In this document: positions 1 through 6,394 of the stretch, in pieces | Layout of the letters: the number at the start of each line of letters is the position of its first letter | Numbering within the stretch: the stretch's first letter is position 1 | DNA from: Candidatus Zipacnadia bacterium | GTDB lineage: Bacteria; Armatimonadota; Zipacnadia; Zipacnadales; Zipacnadaceae | Length of the DNA stretch: 7,859 bases | Assembly: GCA_029821415.1 (NCBI GenBank) | Contig: JALGTJ010000033.1 | Coordinates: forward strand, 1-7,859 | Direction: 5' to 3' | Position numbers and translations under genes: made by a program | Notes under the pieces: generated by a model | The model's input: the letters and a program-made list of their open reading frames with translations, nothing else | What the model was told of the DNA's origin: nothing | Databases searched by the model: none

Positions 1-1166
1 GCTACAAAGAACGAAGGCAAGGCAATGAAAACCAAAAACAGCACGCCGATCAGGGGCCCGGTTACCTCCCCGTAATTCCAGACCATCCACCCTGAAATCA
101 TTCCCAGCAGTAGGGCAACACTCAGCCAACCAATAGCTCGCGAGCTATTCTTCAGCGGCGGCCTCGTCAATAGACTATTAACAATATTGGCATTCGTCTC
201 CACCCCCAGAAAGAAACGACTCTTGGCCCAATACGGAGCCGGACGGATATCGTGAAGGCCAGGCGCAGTTGCGCCAACCAGCACAATCTTGCCAGCAAAC
301 TCTTCCGGCGCGACCTTTCCCTGCAACACATCCCAAAAGCTGTACCGAGGTATCGTGCCGGTCGGCCCGCAGTAATTTATCAGACTCTTCCCGGCCGAGT
401 CTACGAAAGTTCGGTGGTCGCCCAATGTGACCAGCCCGGCCGGCAGGCTGGCGACAATCCCCTGCGGCGTACTGCCGGTGGCGACCCGGGCAATCTCGGT
501 GGCGAAATGCGGGTATATCATACCATCATATCCGGCTCGCAGTGGGGTGACCCGCCGGTAGACGCCGTCAGGATCCGCCTGAATGTCCACATAGCCAATA
601 CCTGCTGCCGCCTCGGCCAAAGCTGGCATAGGTACCGTGAAATTCAGAGGCTGTATCCTTTGCAACCTTCTGCAGCTGGCGGGATGCGGCTCATAGCCCG
701 GCATCTTCGGGGAACTATCTGTGCCCTGTTCTGAGTGGATACGCCGGTAGGCGCCCAGCACCACCCGCCCATGATTCTGTACCGCCTGGGCAAAACGAGC
801 ATCGCCCTGTGGGTCACTCCGGTCCGGTTCGCTGAACAGTACATCAAAGCCAACAACTTTGGCTTCAGTTAGAAACTTGAGCAGATCAGCGTAGTATCGG
901 CGTGGCCAGGGGAATCGTCCCAAGCGGTCGGGGCGCAGGCTTTCGTCGTCTATAGCGATGATGACTATGTCCGGGGGGGCTGCCGGCAAAGAAAGGCTGA
1001 AGGCAACATCATAGGCATAATTCTCGAGTACCGAGAAGAAGAAAAGATTGGAGGTAATAGGCAAGTAGCGGAGCACCACAACGACTGCCGCCATCACAAT
1101 AGCAGTGCGGATACCCTTTGCGCGCTGCTGGGCCAGTTGGTTGGTGCCTCTCTGACCTTGCTCCAG
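1..1166 (-). CDS. CHASE2-domain sensor protein, C-terminus cut by window edge
   Basis: An uninterrupted frame runs from the stop at 1205-1203 to the left edge. It encodes one N-terminal membrane helix (IRTAIVMAAVVVVLRYLPI, about residues 19-37), then an extracytoplasmic CHASE2 domain (about 55-320) with characteristic PDIVIIAIDDESL, GRFPWPRRYYADLLKFL, AKVVGFDVLFSEPD, GDARFAQAV, GYVDIQADPDGVYRRV, INYCGPTGT, FAGKIVLVGATAPGLHDI and GVETNANIVNSLL. Two C-terminal membrane helices begin (AIGWLSVALLLGMISGWMVW and the last 20 residues), as expected for CHASE2. The output domain lies outside the window; in this family it is often a nucleotide cyclase, histidine or serine/threonine kinase, or phosphatase. 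No ATG, GTG or TTG in frame lies upstream of the first helix. The best start is CTG at 1166-1164, eight bases after AAGGAGGG; GTG at 1097 or ATG at 1094 would fall inside the helix. The ligand is unknown. Confidence 0.9.
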   Translation of the reverse strand, partial: MEQGQRGTNQLAQQRAKGIRTAIVMAAVVVVLRYLPITSNLFFFSVLENYAYDVAFSLSLPAAPPDIVIIAIDDESLRPDRLGRFPWPRRYYADLLKFLTEAKVVGFDVLFSEPDRSDPQGDARFAQAVQNHGRVVLGAYRRIHSEQGTDSSPKMPGYEPHPASCRRLQRIQPLNFTVPMPALAEAAAGIGYVDIQADPDGVYRRVTPLRAGYDGMIYPHFATEIARVATGSTPQGIVASLPAGLVTLGDHRTFVDSAGKSLINYCGPTGTIPRYSFWDVLQGKVAPEEFAGKIVLVGATAPGLHDIRPAPYWAKSRFFLGVETNANIVNSLLTRPPLKNSSRAIGWLSVALLLGMISGWMVWNYGEVTGPLIGVLFLVFIALPSFFV

Positions 1167-1234
1167 ACCGAATTCCCTCCTTGCCCAATACCTATCTATA
1201 TACTATTCGCCACCCCGGACCCTAATTCCCTCCT
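1161..1234 (-). repeat. Imperfect direct repeat upstream of and over the CHASE2 start
   Basis: Two similar blocks occur at 1234-1213 and 1181-1161 on the minus strand. Both begin AGGAGGGAATT and continue with a related GG-TC-GG stretch; they are offset by 53 bases. The downstream copy holds the Shine-Dalgarno and the CTG start; the upstream copy has no start codon at the matching place. It may be a small local duplication, or chance in a G-rich leader. Confidence 0.45.
1175..1182 (-). promoter_or_regulatory. Strong Shine-Dalgarno site for the CHASE2 gene
   Basis: On the minus strand the sequence is AAGGAGGG, nearly ideal for pairing with 16S rRNA. It ends eight bases before an in-frame CTG (1166-1164). 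No ATG, GTG or TTG in the CHASE2 frame lies at a usable distance, so this site is the main reason for placing the start at CTG. Confidence 0.6.
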
Positions 1235-1423
1235 GGCAGCGTAATCGGCCTAGTTCGCAGCACCCAGAACAGGCCCTAACTCAATGAATAAACACCCGCT
1301 TAGGCGAGGAGATTCCATCTTAGTTGCGTCGAGATAGCTTAGTAGATACCAGATGCTGTTTAAATGCCAACGACGGAGATACTCGGTTTCGTCAATGATG
1401 CAACCCAACGGGCTTAGGGCAGG

Positions 1424-2131
1424 TCAGCCCTTGATCAGAATATAGTTGTCTTTGATCTCTATCCGATCGACGCGGGGTTTAAGAGGGATGGTCTGGCAAT
1501 CAACAAGAGGGTTTATTTTATTGAGCAGCATCCGTAGCGGACCAGCCGGCAACGGTATGCCGTTGACCGAAGCTGCCGTCGCCACGAAGTTGATCTTCCT
1601 GTGTTCCTCGATACTCAGCTTGCCAACCATGCGTAGGCTGTGGCCAAAGCCAAATCGATATGTTCCGGTAAATACCAGCTTGCCGTCCACAAAGTCTACG
1701 GCAAGGTTCTTAATAGGCATCTTCTTCAGGGCTAACAGTTTGTTCAAATCGTCTTTGTAGATACGACCACTGAAGACCACCTTTTTGCGCGATTTGGTTT
1801 CAACATCGCCTTCTGCATAAAGCTGCGGGATATCAAGCGTCACATCAAAGCCCTTCATATAGATATTACGGATGGCTATACCCTTGCGCTCCATCTTATC
1901 AGCGGATACCAATATTGACCTAAATCTGCCGCGCTGCGTCCAGTAATCAGACTCAAACGGGATAACCTTTATGACCAGGTTCTTGACTTGATACCTCTCT
2001 CTGATTTTGCTGGAAATACGATTGCGCACTCCCTCAGCAGAGACGGCACCATAGGCAACGCTGGCTACGATTGCCGTCAGTATAATCAGCACTACAGCTA
2101 TGGATTTCAGGCGAGCTCTATTTGCGGACAT
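1424..2131 (-). CDS. DUF2993 (LmeA-like) anchored or secreted protein
   Basis: The product (235 residues from ATG 2131) has a short basic N-terminus (SANRARLK), one hydrophobic helix at about 11-30 (signal peptide or anchor) and a soluble remainder on the far side of the membrane. The body resembles DUF2993: an amphipathic helix AEGVRNRISSKIRERYQVKN followed by beta-rich sequence with LVIKVIPFESD, RFRSILVSADKMERKGIAIRNIYMKGFDVTLDIP, VVFSGRIYKDDLNKLL and VDRIEIKDNYILIKG. In mycobacteria the relative LmeA binds phospholipid and supports lipoglycan assembly; a lipid-binding or envelope role here is inference. A GTG two codons upstream (2137) is an alternative start; ATG 2131 is chosen because GGGTGA lies just before it. 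Preceding spacing is about 129 bases. The stop is TGA at 1426-1424. The family call is good but rests on remembered sequence pattern. Confidence 0.8.
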   Translation of the reverse strand: MSANRARLKSIAVVLIILTAIVASVAYGAVSAEGVRNRISSKIRERYQVKNLVIKVIPFESDYWTQRGRFRSILVSADKMERKGIAIRNIYMKGFDVTLDIPQLYAEGDVETKSRKKVVFSGRIYKDDLNKLLALKKMPIKNLAVDFVDGKLVFTGTYRFGFGHSLRMVGKLSIEEHRKINFVATAASVNGIPLPAGPLRMLLNKINPLVDCQTIPLKPRVDRIEIKDNYILIKG

Positions 2132-2260
2132 ATTCACCCACTTGCGTGTACGATAAGGGATAATTTCTCTACTGCTCTTCGGTTCTTGTATTTAGACACT
2201 TAAATCACATAAATGTTCGCTCCGAGGCCAGGCGCTGAGAAGCTCAAGGGGCTATACCAC

Positions 2261-2836
2261 CTAAAATGCCATTGACAGGACAATAGCCACCATCACGGAT
2301 GCCACTACAACCTTGAACAACACACCAGCAAGCCGGCCAACCAGCGCTGCCCAGCCCGCCTTCCGCGCTTCAACTGGCGACTTTCCGGTGCGCAGTTCGC
2401 AAATGTAGCTGGCCAGGAAGCCACCGACAGCGGCAAGCGCGAGCGGGGGTACTATCACACCAAATACCACTCCGGCCAGGCCGCCGGTCATGCCCAAAAG
2501 ACTGAGAACAGGTGAGAAGTTTGCCCCGACGATTGCACCGACTACTCCGCCAATTAAGGCCCACAGACTGGTCCTGCTGCTGCCGCCACCTGCCTTAACC
2601 CCCAAAGCACTGAGCAAGTTGTCACTAACCTCGGCGAGAATTGAAAGAACCAGGAGAATAAGCAAAAACCACCAGGGTGGACGCTGAAAGCTGTGGCAGG
2701 CCGAAAAGATGATGGTGTCAAGTAAGATCAGAGCCGTGCCCGGCAAGCCGACGAGGGTAGCCAGCACCCCTACAAAGAGGGTGATTACGAACACAACCGT
2801 GCCCAGATACGTCAGAACAGTGACCAATACGCTCAT
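2261..2836 (-). CDS. DUF456 family membrane protein
   Basis: The 191 residues make a very hydrophobic multi-pass membrane protein. Family marks are an N-terminal helix ending in TLVGLPGTALILLDTIIF (about 27-44), the diagnostic GLPGT of DUF456 (PF04306), then WWFLLILLVLSILAEVSDNLLSALGVKAGGGS (about 55-86), a glycine-rich helix WALIGGVVGAIVGANFSP (about 91-108) and a second glycine-rich hairpin ending in a basic loop before the final helix (about 165-190). Perhaps five or six membrane segments are present. Function is not established for the family. The ATG at 2836 has GGTGAG eight bases upstream. It lies 114 bases downstream of the HEAT lipoprotein gene and upstream of the DUF2993 gene, so an envelope-related role is a reasonable inference from its neighbours but not shown. 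Confidence 0.9.
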   Translation of the reverse strand: MSVLVTVLTYLGTVVFVITLFVGVLATLVGLPGTALILLDTIIFSACHSFQRPPWWFLLILLVLSILAEVSDNLLSALGVKAGGGSSRTSLWALIGGVVGAIVGANFSPVLSLLGMTGGLAGVVFGVIVPPLALAAVGGFLASYICELRTGKSPVEARKAGWAALVGRLAGVLFKVVVASVMVAIVLSMAF

Positions 2837-2860
2837 TGATGTAGCTCACCATGATTCGCT

Positions 2861-2873
2861 GTGTCATGGACAC
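2861..2873 (-). other. Small perfect palindrome in the DUF456 leader
   Basis: GTGTC and GACAC flank a three-base centre, about ten bases upstream of the GGTGAG ribosome binding site of the DUF456 gene. It could be a short leader hairpin or a protein-binding half-site pair. At this length chance is a realistic explanation. Confidence 0.25.
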
Positions 2874-2915
2874 GGAGCTATCGGCAATAGTAATGACTGC
2901 ACTGAGTCAGGTGGC

Positions 2916-2946
2916 GACGACAGGTGCAGCCTATTGCTGCGTCGTC
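2916..2946 (-). other. Stem-loop directly after the HEAT lipoprotein gene
   Basis: Starting four bases after the TAG stop, the minus strand can fold as GACGAC, GCAGC, loop AATAG, GCTGC, bulge ACCT, GTCGTC. This is an inner stem of five pairs and an outer stem of six pairs with a one-sided four-base bulge. No U-run follows, so it does not look like a classical intrinsic terminator. It could still stabilise or attenuate the transcript between the HEAT and DUF456 genes, or serve in a lineage that uses U-poor terminators. Confidence 0.5.
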
Positions 2947-2950
2947 CAAG

Positions 2951-4480
2951 CTACTGTTTTTCAAACTCCTCCGCCTTGCGCTGCACTATCCCCATTTTTT
3001 GTAGCGCCCGCTCCGCCGCATGCGAGACCGTCGGCATCGGGTCATCCAGCGCCTTAACCAAAAGGCTCAGCGCGCCCCTGTCACGCAATGCACCAACCGA
3101 CACTACAGCAGCCCAACGCACATCGGAGTCTTCGTCGTCAAACAGTTTGGCCAACGCTACCAAGGCCTGGGTGTGGAGTTGTTCCGAAAGTTTTCCCTCC
3201 TCAGCCAGCTTACCCAATTGGACCGCCGCGTACTGTCGTACCTCGGGTGATTCGTCCGCGGTTATATCGATGAGGGCAGGAACAACCGCAGGCGAGCCAA
3301 TCCAGCCGAGAGCTTCAGCAGCATAGCGGCGTACAGCCGCCGATTTGTCGCTGCGGGCCGCCTTCTCGATCTCACGGCGCACCTTCCGCGCTGGAACAGT
3401 GATCAGAGCTGCGGCTGCCCGTCGACGTACAGCCTCAGAGGGATCTCTGGTAAGTGCCTCAGCCAATGCCGGCGCTGCCTGCGCATCGCCCAGATAGCCT
3501 AATCCCTGCGCTGAAATCTCCCTGACTTCTGCTGACTCATCGTGGCGCAAAGCATAGATCAACGGTTTGACCGCCCGGCGATCAGGCAATACTGGAGCTT
3601 TCTCAAACATGGATTTCTTCTCAGCCAGGGCCAATTCAGCAAATTTTTGCTGCTTGGGACTGACCCCCCCGCAGATCATAGCCAACACCATCGCCGCGCC
3701 GTGGCGCTGCCCCGCATCTGGGCTGGTCCTGAGCGCGTGAATCAGTTCGGGCACAGCCTCCCGTCCCATCACGGTCAGCCGAATAGCCGCTTTGGCCGAG
3801 AGGTCATGTTCCTCGGCTCCCAGCAGATTCACCAACCCCGCAATATTCTTGGAGTGAGCATACATCCCAACCAACGCAGAAGCTGCTTCGGCACTCACTC
3901 GACTGTCGGGGTGCTCCAACAGCTCACGAACGCGCTGGACCAGAGCAGGTTTGCTGGCATGCCGGGACAATATATTCAAAACCGTTTTCAACACATCTGT
4001 GTCTTCGTCGTTCAACGCTTGCAGCAACAGCGAATGGGTCCGCTCGAAGTCACGGTTTAGCGCCTGTGCCGCCTGCGTCCGGACAGCCGGCTTATTCGCA
4101 TGCAATAGCATTTCACGAAGGGCGGCCAGCACCCTATGACGCTGTCGCGGCGCCCCCTTTACCAGAAAGCTACCCAGGCTCCGGATGCCCTTGGCGACAT
4201 TGTGTGGATCAGAGCTTTGGGACAGCTTGAGCGCTTCGTCCAGGTCATCCACCACGTCAAACAACTCAGGCGGCATGCCGGGGTGCGGAGGCGGCTTCAC
4301 GTGTTCCGGAGGCGGCGGAGGCTTGCGACGGGCCTCCTCCACATCTTCCTCTGGTCCGTGATGATGCCTCTCCACCGGTTGTATTGGCGCGACGGCCTCC
4401 TTGCATCCACCAACCAGCCACACAGCAAGCAAAATAGCAACAACTACCGCCAGCGCCTCATATTTGATACTATTCAACAT
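2951..4480 (-). CDS. HEAT-repeat lipoprotein
   Basis: The product is a predicted 509-residue lipoprotein. A hydrophobic signal (about 9-25) ends in the lipobox-like LVGGC, with Cys26 as lipid-attachment site, followed by Lys-Glu. A low-complexity linker follows: ERHHHGPEED, then a proline-rich stretch (about 54-72, KPPPPP and KPPPHPGMPPE). From about residue 75 to 497 the protein is alpha-helical repeats of the HEAT/PBS-lyase type, recognisable by recurring D(S/P)xxVRxxAAxALG-like units, for example DESAEVREISAQGLGYLG (314-331), SPEVRQYAAVQLGKL (411-425) and DSDVRWAAVVSVGAL (451-465). About ten repeats are likely, the first ones diverged. Such solenoids are normally protein-binding scaffolds; the partner is unknown. 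The start at 4480 is an ATG with AAAGGAG just upstream and gives a clean signal peptide; an alternative TTG at 4525 would add 15 residues before the signal and is less likely. A stem-loop follows the stop directly. Confidence 0.9.
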   Translation of the reverse strand: MLNSIKYEALAVVVAILLAVWLVGGCKEAVAPIQPVERHHHGPEEDVEEARRKPPPPPEHVKPPPHPGMPPELFDVVDDLDEALKLSQSSDPHNVAKGIRSLGSFLVKGAPRQRHRVLAALREMLLHANKPAVRTQAAQALNRDFERTHSLLLQALNDEDTDVLKTVLNILSRHASKPALVQRVRELLEHPDSRVSAEAASALVGMYAHSKNIAGLVNLLGAEEHDLSAKAAIRLTVMGREAVPELIHALRTSPDAGQRHGAAMVLAMICGGVSPKQQKFAELALAEKKSMFEKAPVLPDRRAVKPLIYALRHDESAEVREISAQGLGYLGDAQAAPALAEALTRDPSEAVRRRAAAALITVPARKVRREIEKAARSDKSAAVRRYAAEALGWIGSPAVVPALIDITADESPEVRQYAAVQLGKLAEEGKLSEQLHTQALVALAKLFDDEDSDVRWAAVVSVGALRDRGALSLLVKALDDPMPTVSHAAERALQKMGIVQRKAEEFEKQ

Positions 4481-4530
4481 GAAGCTCCTTTGAACTATAC
4501 TGGGAATAACTTCCAGTATTTCCAACGTTA

Positions 4531-4560
4531 ATTGTATCCGTTAAGGTTCCCCGAGCACAA
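4531..4560 (-). promoter_or_regulatory. Possible sigma-70-type promoter before the HEAT lipoprotein gene
   Basis: On the minus strand TACAAT (4536-4531) matches the -10 consensus at five of six positions. TTGTGC (4560-4555) is a weak -35 at 18 bases' distance, matching only the TTG. It would give a leader of about 45 bases before the ATG at 4480. The region between the queH stop and this gene is more AT-rich than the flanking coding sequence, which fits a promoter, but the call is tentative. Confidence 0.3.
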
Positions 4561-4571
4561 CGCAGCCACGA

Positions 4572-5156
4572 CTACTCAGAAGCGCCCTCACGGCACAATG
4601 CGACGGAAGATGGTACGCTGTAGCGGCAGCCACAATAGTTCTGCCGATAGAGGTTCAGTTGCTTACTGAGCTGCACGCTGCGCTGAAAACCACCTTGCTT
4701 GCGCCAGACTTCGCTCAAGAACTTCAGGCCAACTGCTTCCGTTAGGATCTCACCCAACGAATTAATTAGCTGAACATTTTTGTGCGGGCTAATAGTCAAA
4801 GTAGTCGCCACATAGTCCATATCATGCGCTTGGGCATACTCGGCTGCCCTACGCAGGCGATACTCAAAGCATATCTGGCAACGGCGCCCGCCTTCGGGCT
4901 CAGCCTCCCACCCGGCAATAGCCCTCTCCCAGCTCGGTGCATCCCGCTCTGCCTCAACTAACGGCACACCCATAAACTCGGCAACTGTGCGCATACCCGC
5001 CAGGCGACGTTCATACTCGGCAACCGGTTCAATGTTAGGATTATACCAAAAGCAAGTTACGTCAAAGCGCGAGACAACCCGTTCTATGACCGCTGTTGCA
5101 CACGGCCCACAGCAAACGTGCATTAGCAACTTTGGCTTGTGCGAGCACTCATTCAT
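4572..5156 (-). CDS. queH: Epoxyqueuosine reductase QueH
   Basis: QueH (COG1636, formerly DUF208) reduces epoxyqueuosine to queuosine in tRNA, the last step of Q synthesis, as a non-homologous replacement for the cobalamin enzyme QueG. From the ATG at 5156 the protein has 194 residues, normal for the family. Conserved marks in order: LMHVCCGPCAT with Cys15, Cys16 and Cys19; FWYNPNIEPVAEYERRL (36-52); RRCQICFEYRLRRAAEYA with Cys93 and Cys96; TTLTISPHKN (118-127); and LYRQNYCGCRYS with Cys175 and Cys177. These cysteines are the expected ligand and redox set of this iron-sulfur enzyme. The frame is open further upstream to an ATG at 5267, but that would overlap the ABC gene by 80 bases and add a non-conserved tail, so 5156 is preferred; a weak GGTGG lies just upstream. 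It sits 31 bases after the ABC stop, suggesting co-transcription. The family call is strong. Confidence 0.95.
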   Translation of the reverse strand: MNECSHKPKLLMHVCCGPCATAVIERVVSRFDVTCFWYNPNIEPVAEYERRLAGMRTVAEFMGVPLVEAERDAPSWERAIAGWEAEPEGGRRCQICFEYRLRRAAEYAQAHDMDYVATTLTISPHKNVQLINSLGEILTEAVGLKFLSEVWRKQGGFQRSVQLSKQLNLYRQNYCGCRYSVPSSVALCREGASE

Positions 5157-5187
5157 TTGCCACCCTGCACCGCTGCAAGCCGGCTCT

Positions 5188-6306
5188 CTATGAGTTGGGA
5201 ACCGGTAGCCTCTCCTCAGTCTCAGCATCAAAGAGGTGGATTTTGGCCAGGTCAATGCACACTTCAATCTCAGCTCCGACAGGTGGTACAGAACCGGGCG
5301 AGAACAGTGCCTTCAAGGTGTCCTGGCCAGTGTTAAGTGTGAGCAAGCACCGGTCGCCCAGTGTAGTCACCTCGTCTACCCTGACTTTCAAACTGTCTCT
5401 TGAAATGGCTGGCTTAGGAGGAGCAGCCCGCTTATCGAATATATCTTCGGGGCGCACACCAATCACCACGGGCCGACCCTCAAGTTCGCGCAGGGCTGTC
5501 GCGATATCTTCAGGCATGGCCAAGTTTGCCAGCCCCACGTCCAGGCTGACATTCCCTGCTCTTGTCATAACAACGGCCTCCACCATATTGATGTGAGGAC
5601 GCCCAATGAACCTCGCCACAAAGCTGTTGGTGGGACGATCATACAGCTCGGAGACTGTCCCCACCTGCTGAAGGCGCCCCCCATTGAGCACCGCAAGTCG
5701 ATCAGCAACGCCCGTCGCCTCAGCCTGGTCCTCAGTCGTGTACAGAACTGTAATTCCGAGCTCTTTCTGGCATTGCCGTAGTTGTTCCAGAGCTGACGAG
5801 CGGTCTTCTGTCCCCAGATTGACCAGTGGCCCGTCCATCAGGAGGACATCCGGTTCACTTACCAATGCCCGGGCCAGAGCCGTGTGATACAGCTCCACCG
5901 TGGATAACCTCGCACTAACTTGCTCCAACAACGAGTCTATGCCGACCCTTTCAGCAGCGGCCTGCACCCGTCGAGAGGTTTCTTCTGCTGAAATCTGCTG
6001 CAACCGCAGCGGCACTGCAATATTCTCGAAGACAGTCACACTCGGAGTCAGCGCGTAGTTAGAGAACAATAGTGCAACATGCCGCTCCTTAGCAGACAGT
6101 TTGCTAACCGGCCGGCCTCCGATCCAGATATCGCCCTTGGTGGGCTCCTCCAACCCCGCCACCAAGCGAATTATAGTGCTCTTACCACTACCAGCTGGCC
6201 CAGTGATCACAAAGAACTCGCCGTCGCCGACAGTCAGATCAATGCCGGCAACGCCAACTGTATCGCCGAAGTACTTGCTGAGCCCGACAGTCTTGATATC
6301 TGCCAT
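5188..6306 (-). CDS. UgpC/MalK-family ABC ATPase subunit with degenerate catalytic motifs
   Basis: The 372 residues match the architecture of carbohydrate-importer ATPases (MalK, UgpC, MsiK): an N-terminal nucleotide-binding domain (about 1-235) and a C-terminal OB/TOBE-like regulatory domain (about 240-366) with family-typical FIGRPHINMVE, GVRPEDI and IHLFDAETEERL. Walker A is intact (GPAGSGKST, 36-44, Lys42). The other motifs are not: the Q-loop Gln is Ser82 (LFSNYAL), the signature LSGGQ is LSTVE (134-138), the catalytic Glu after Walker B Asp158 is Gly159 (MDGPL), the D-loop Asp is Gly165 (NLG), and the H-loop His is Glu192 (TTEDQ). Surrounding family sequence (ALARALVSEP, DQAEATGVADRLAVL) is in register, so these are substitutions, not a frameshift. 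No permease or binding-protein gene lies nearby. It probably binds nucleotide without efficient hydrolysis, perhaps paired with an active paralogue or acting as a regulator; that role is inferred. The ATG at 6306 has no clear Shine-Dalgarno but fits the family N-terminus. Confidence 0.93.
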   Translation of the reverse strand: MADIKTVGLSKYFGDTVGVAGIDLTVGDGEFFVITGPAGSGKSTIIRLVAGLEEPTKGDIWIGGRPVSKLSAKERHVALLFSNYALTPSVTVFENIAVPLRLQQISAEETSRRVQAAAERVGIDSLLEQVSARLSTVELYHTALARALVSEPDVLLMDGPLVNLGTEDRSSALEQLRQCQKELGITVLYTTEDQAEATGVADRLAVLNGGRLQQVGTVSELYDRPTNSFVARFIGRPHINMVEAVVMTRAGNVSLDVGLANLAMPEDIATALRELEGRPVVIGVRPEDIFDKRAAPPKPAISRDSLKVRVDEVTTLGDRCLLTLNTGQDTLKALFSPGSVPPVGAEIEVCIDLAKIHLFDAETEERLPVPNS

Positions 6307-6394
6307 CTGATTCAGCGCTTTTCTTTAGTAGACGACCCCAGCTATGCAACTATCACAGAAGACCCGTACCGGGCGGCGTCGAAATGGTGAGCAC

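Noticed and set aside
252..734. Open frame of 160 codons on the plus strand
   Set aside because: It is antisense to the CHASE2 coding frame, which has clear family motifs throughout; the plus-strand product is low-quality, Arg/Cys/Gln-rich sequence with no recognisable domain.
1410..1430. Inverted repeat GGGCT...AGCCC over the DUF2993 stop codon
   Set aside because: The stem has only five pairs with an 11-base loop and no following U-run; not convincing as a terminator.
2138..2260. AT-rich leader of the DUF2993 gene with a TGTGA half-site resembling a CRP box
   Set aside because: Only one half of the palindrome matches and no well-spaced promoter boxes were found.
3542..4060. Open frame of 172 codons on the plus strand
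   Set aside because: It lies entirely antisense to the HEAT-repeat gene, whose repeats are obvious; the plus-strand product is Gln/His-rich with no recognisable fold.
5157..5267. Longer queH start overlapping the ABC gene
   Set aside because: The added N-terminal 37 residues are not family-like and would overlap 80 bases of coding sequence; ATG 5156 gives the normal family length.
5830..5910. Frameshift or sequencing error as the cause of the lost ABC signature and catalytic Glu
   Set aside because: Reading the other frames across this stretch does not restore LSGGQ or DEP, and flanking family residues stay in register, so the changes are substitutions.
6307..6394. Possible promoter or terminator between guaB and the ABC gene
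   Set aside because: Only a short CCCG/CGGG hairpin and poor -35/-10 matches at wrong spacing were found; nothing supportable.
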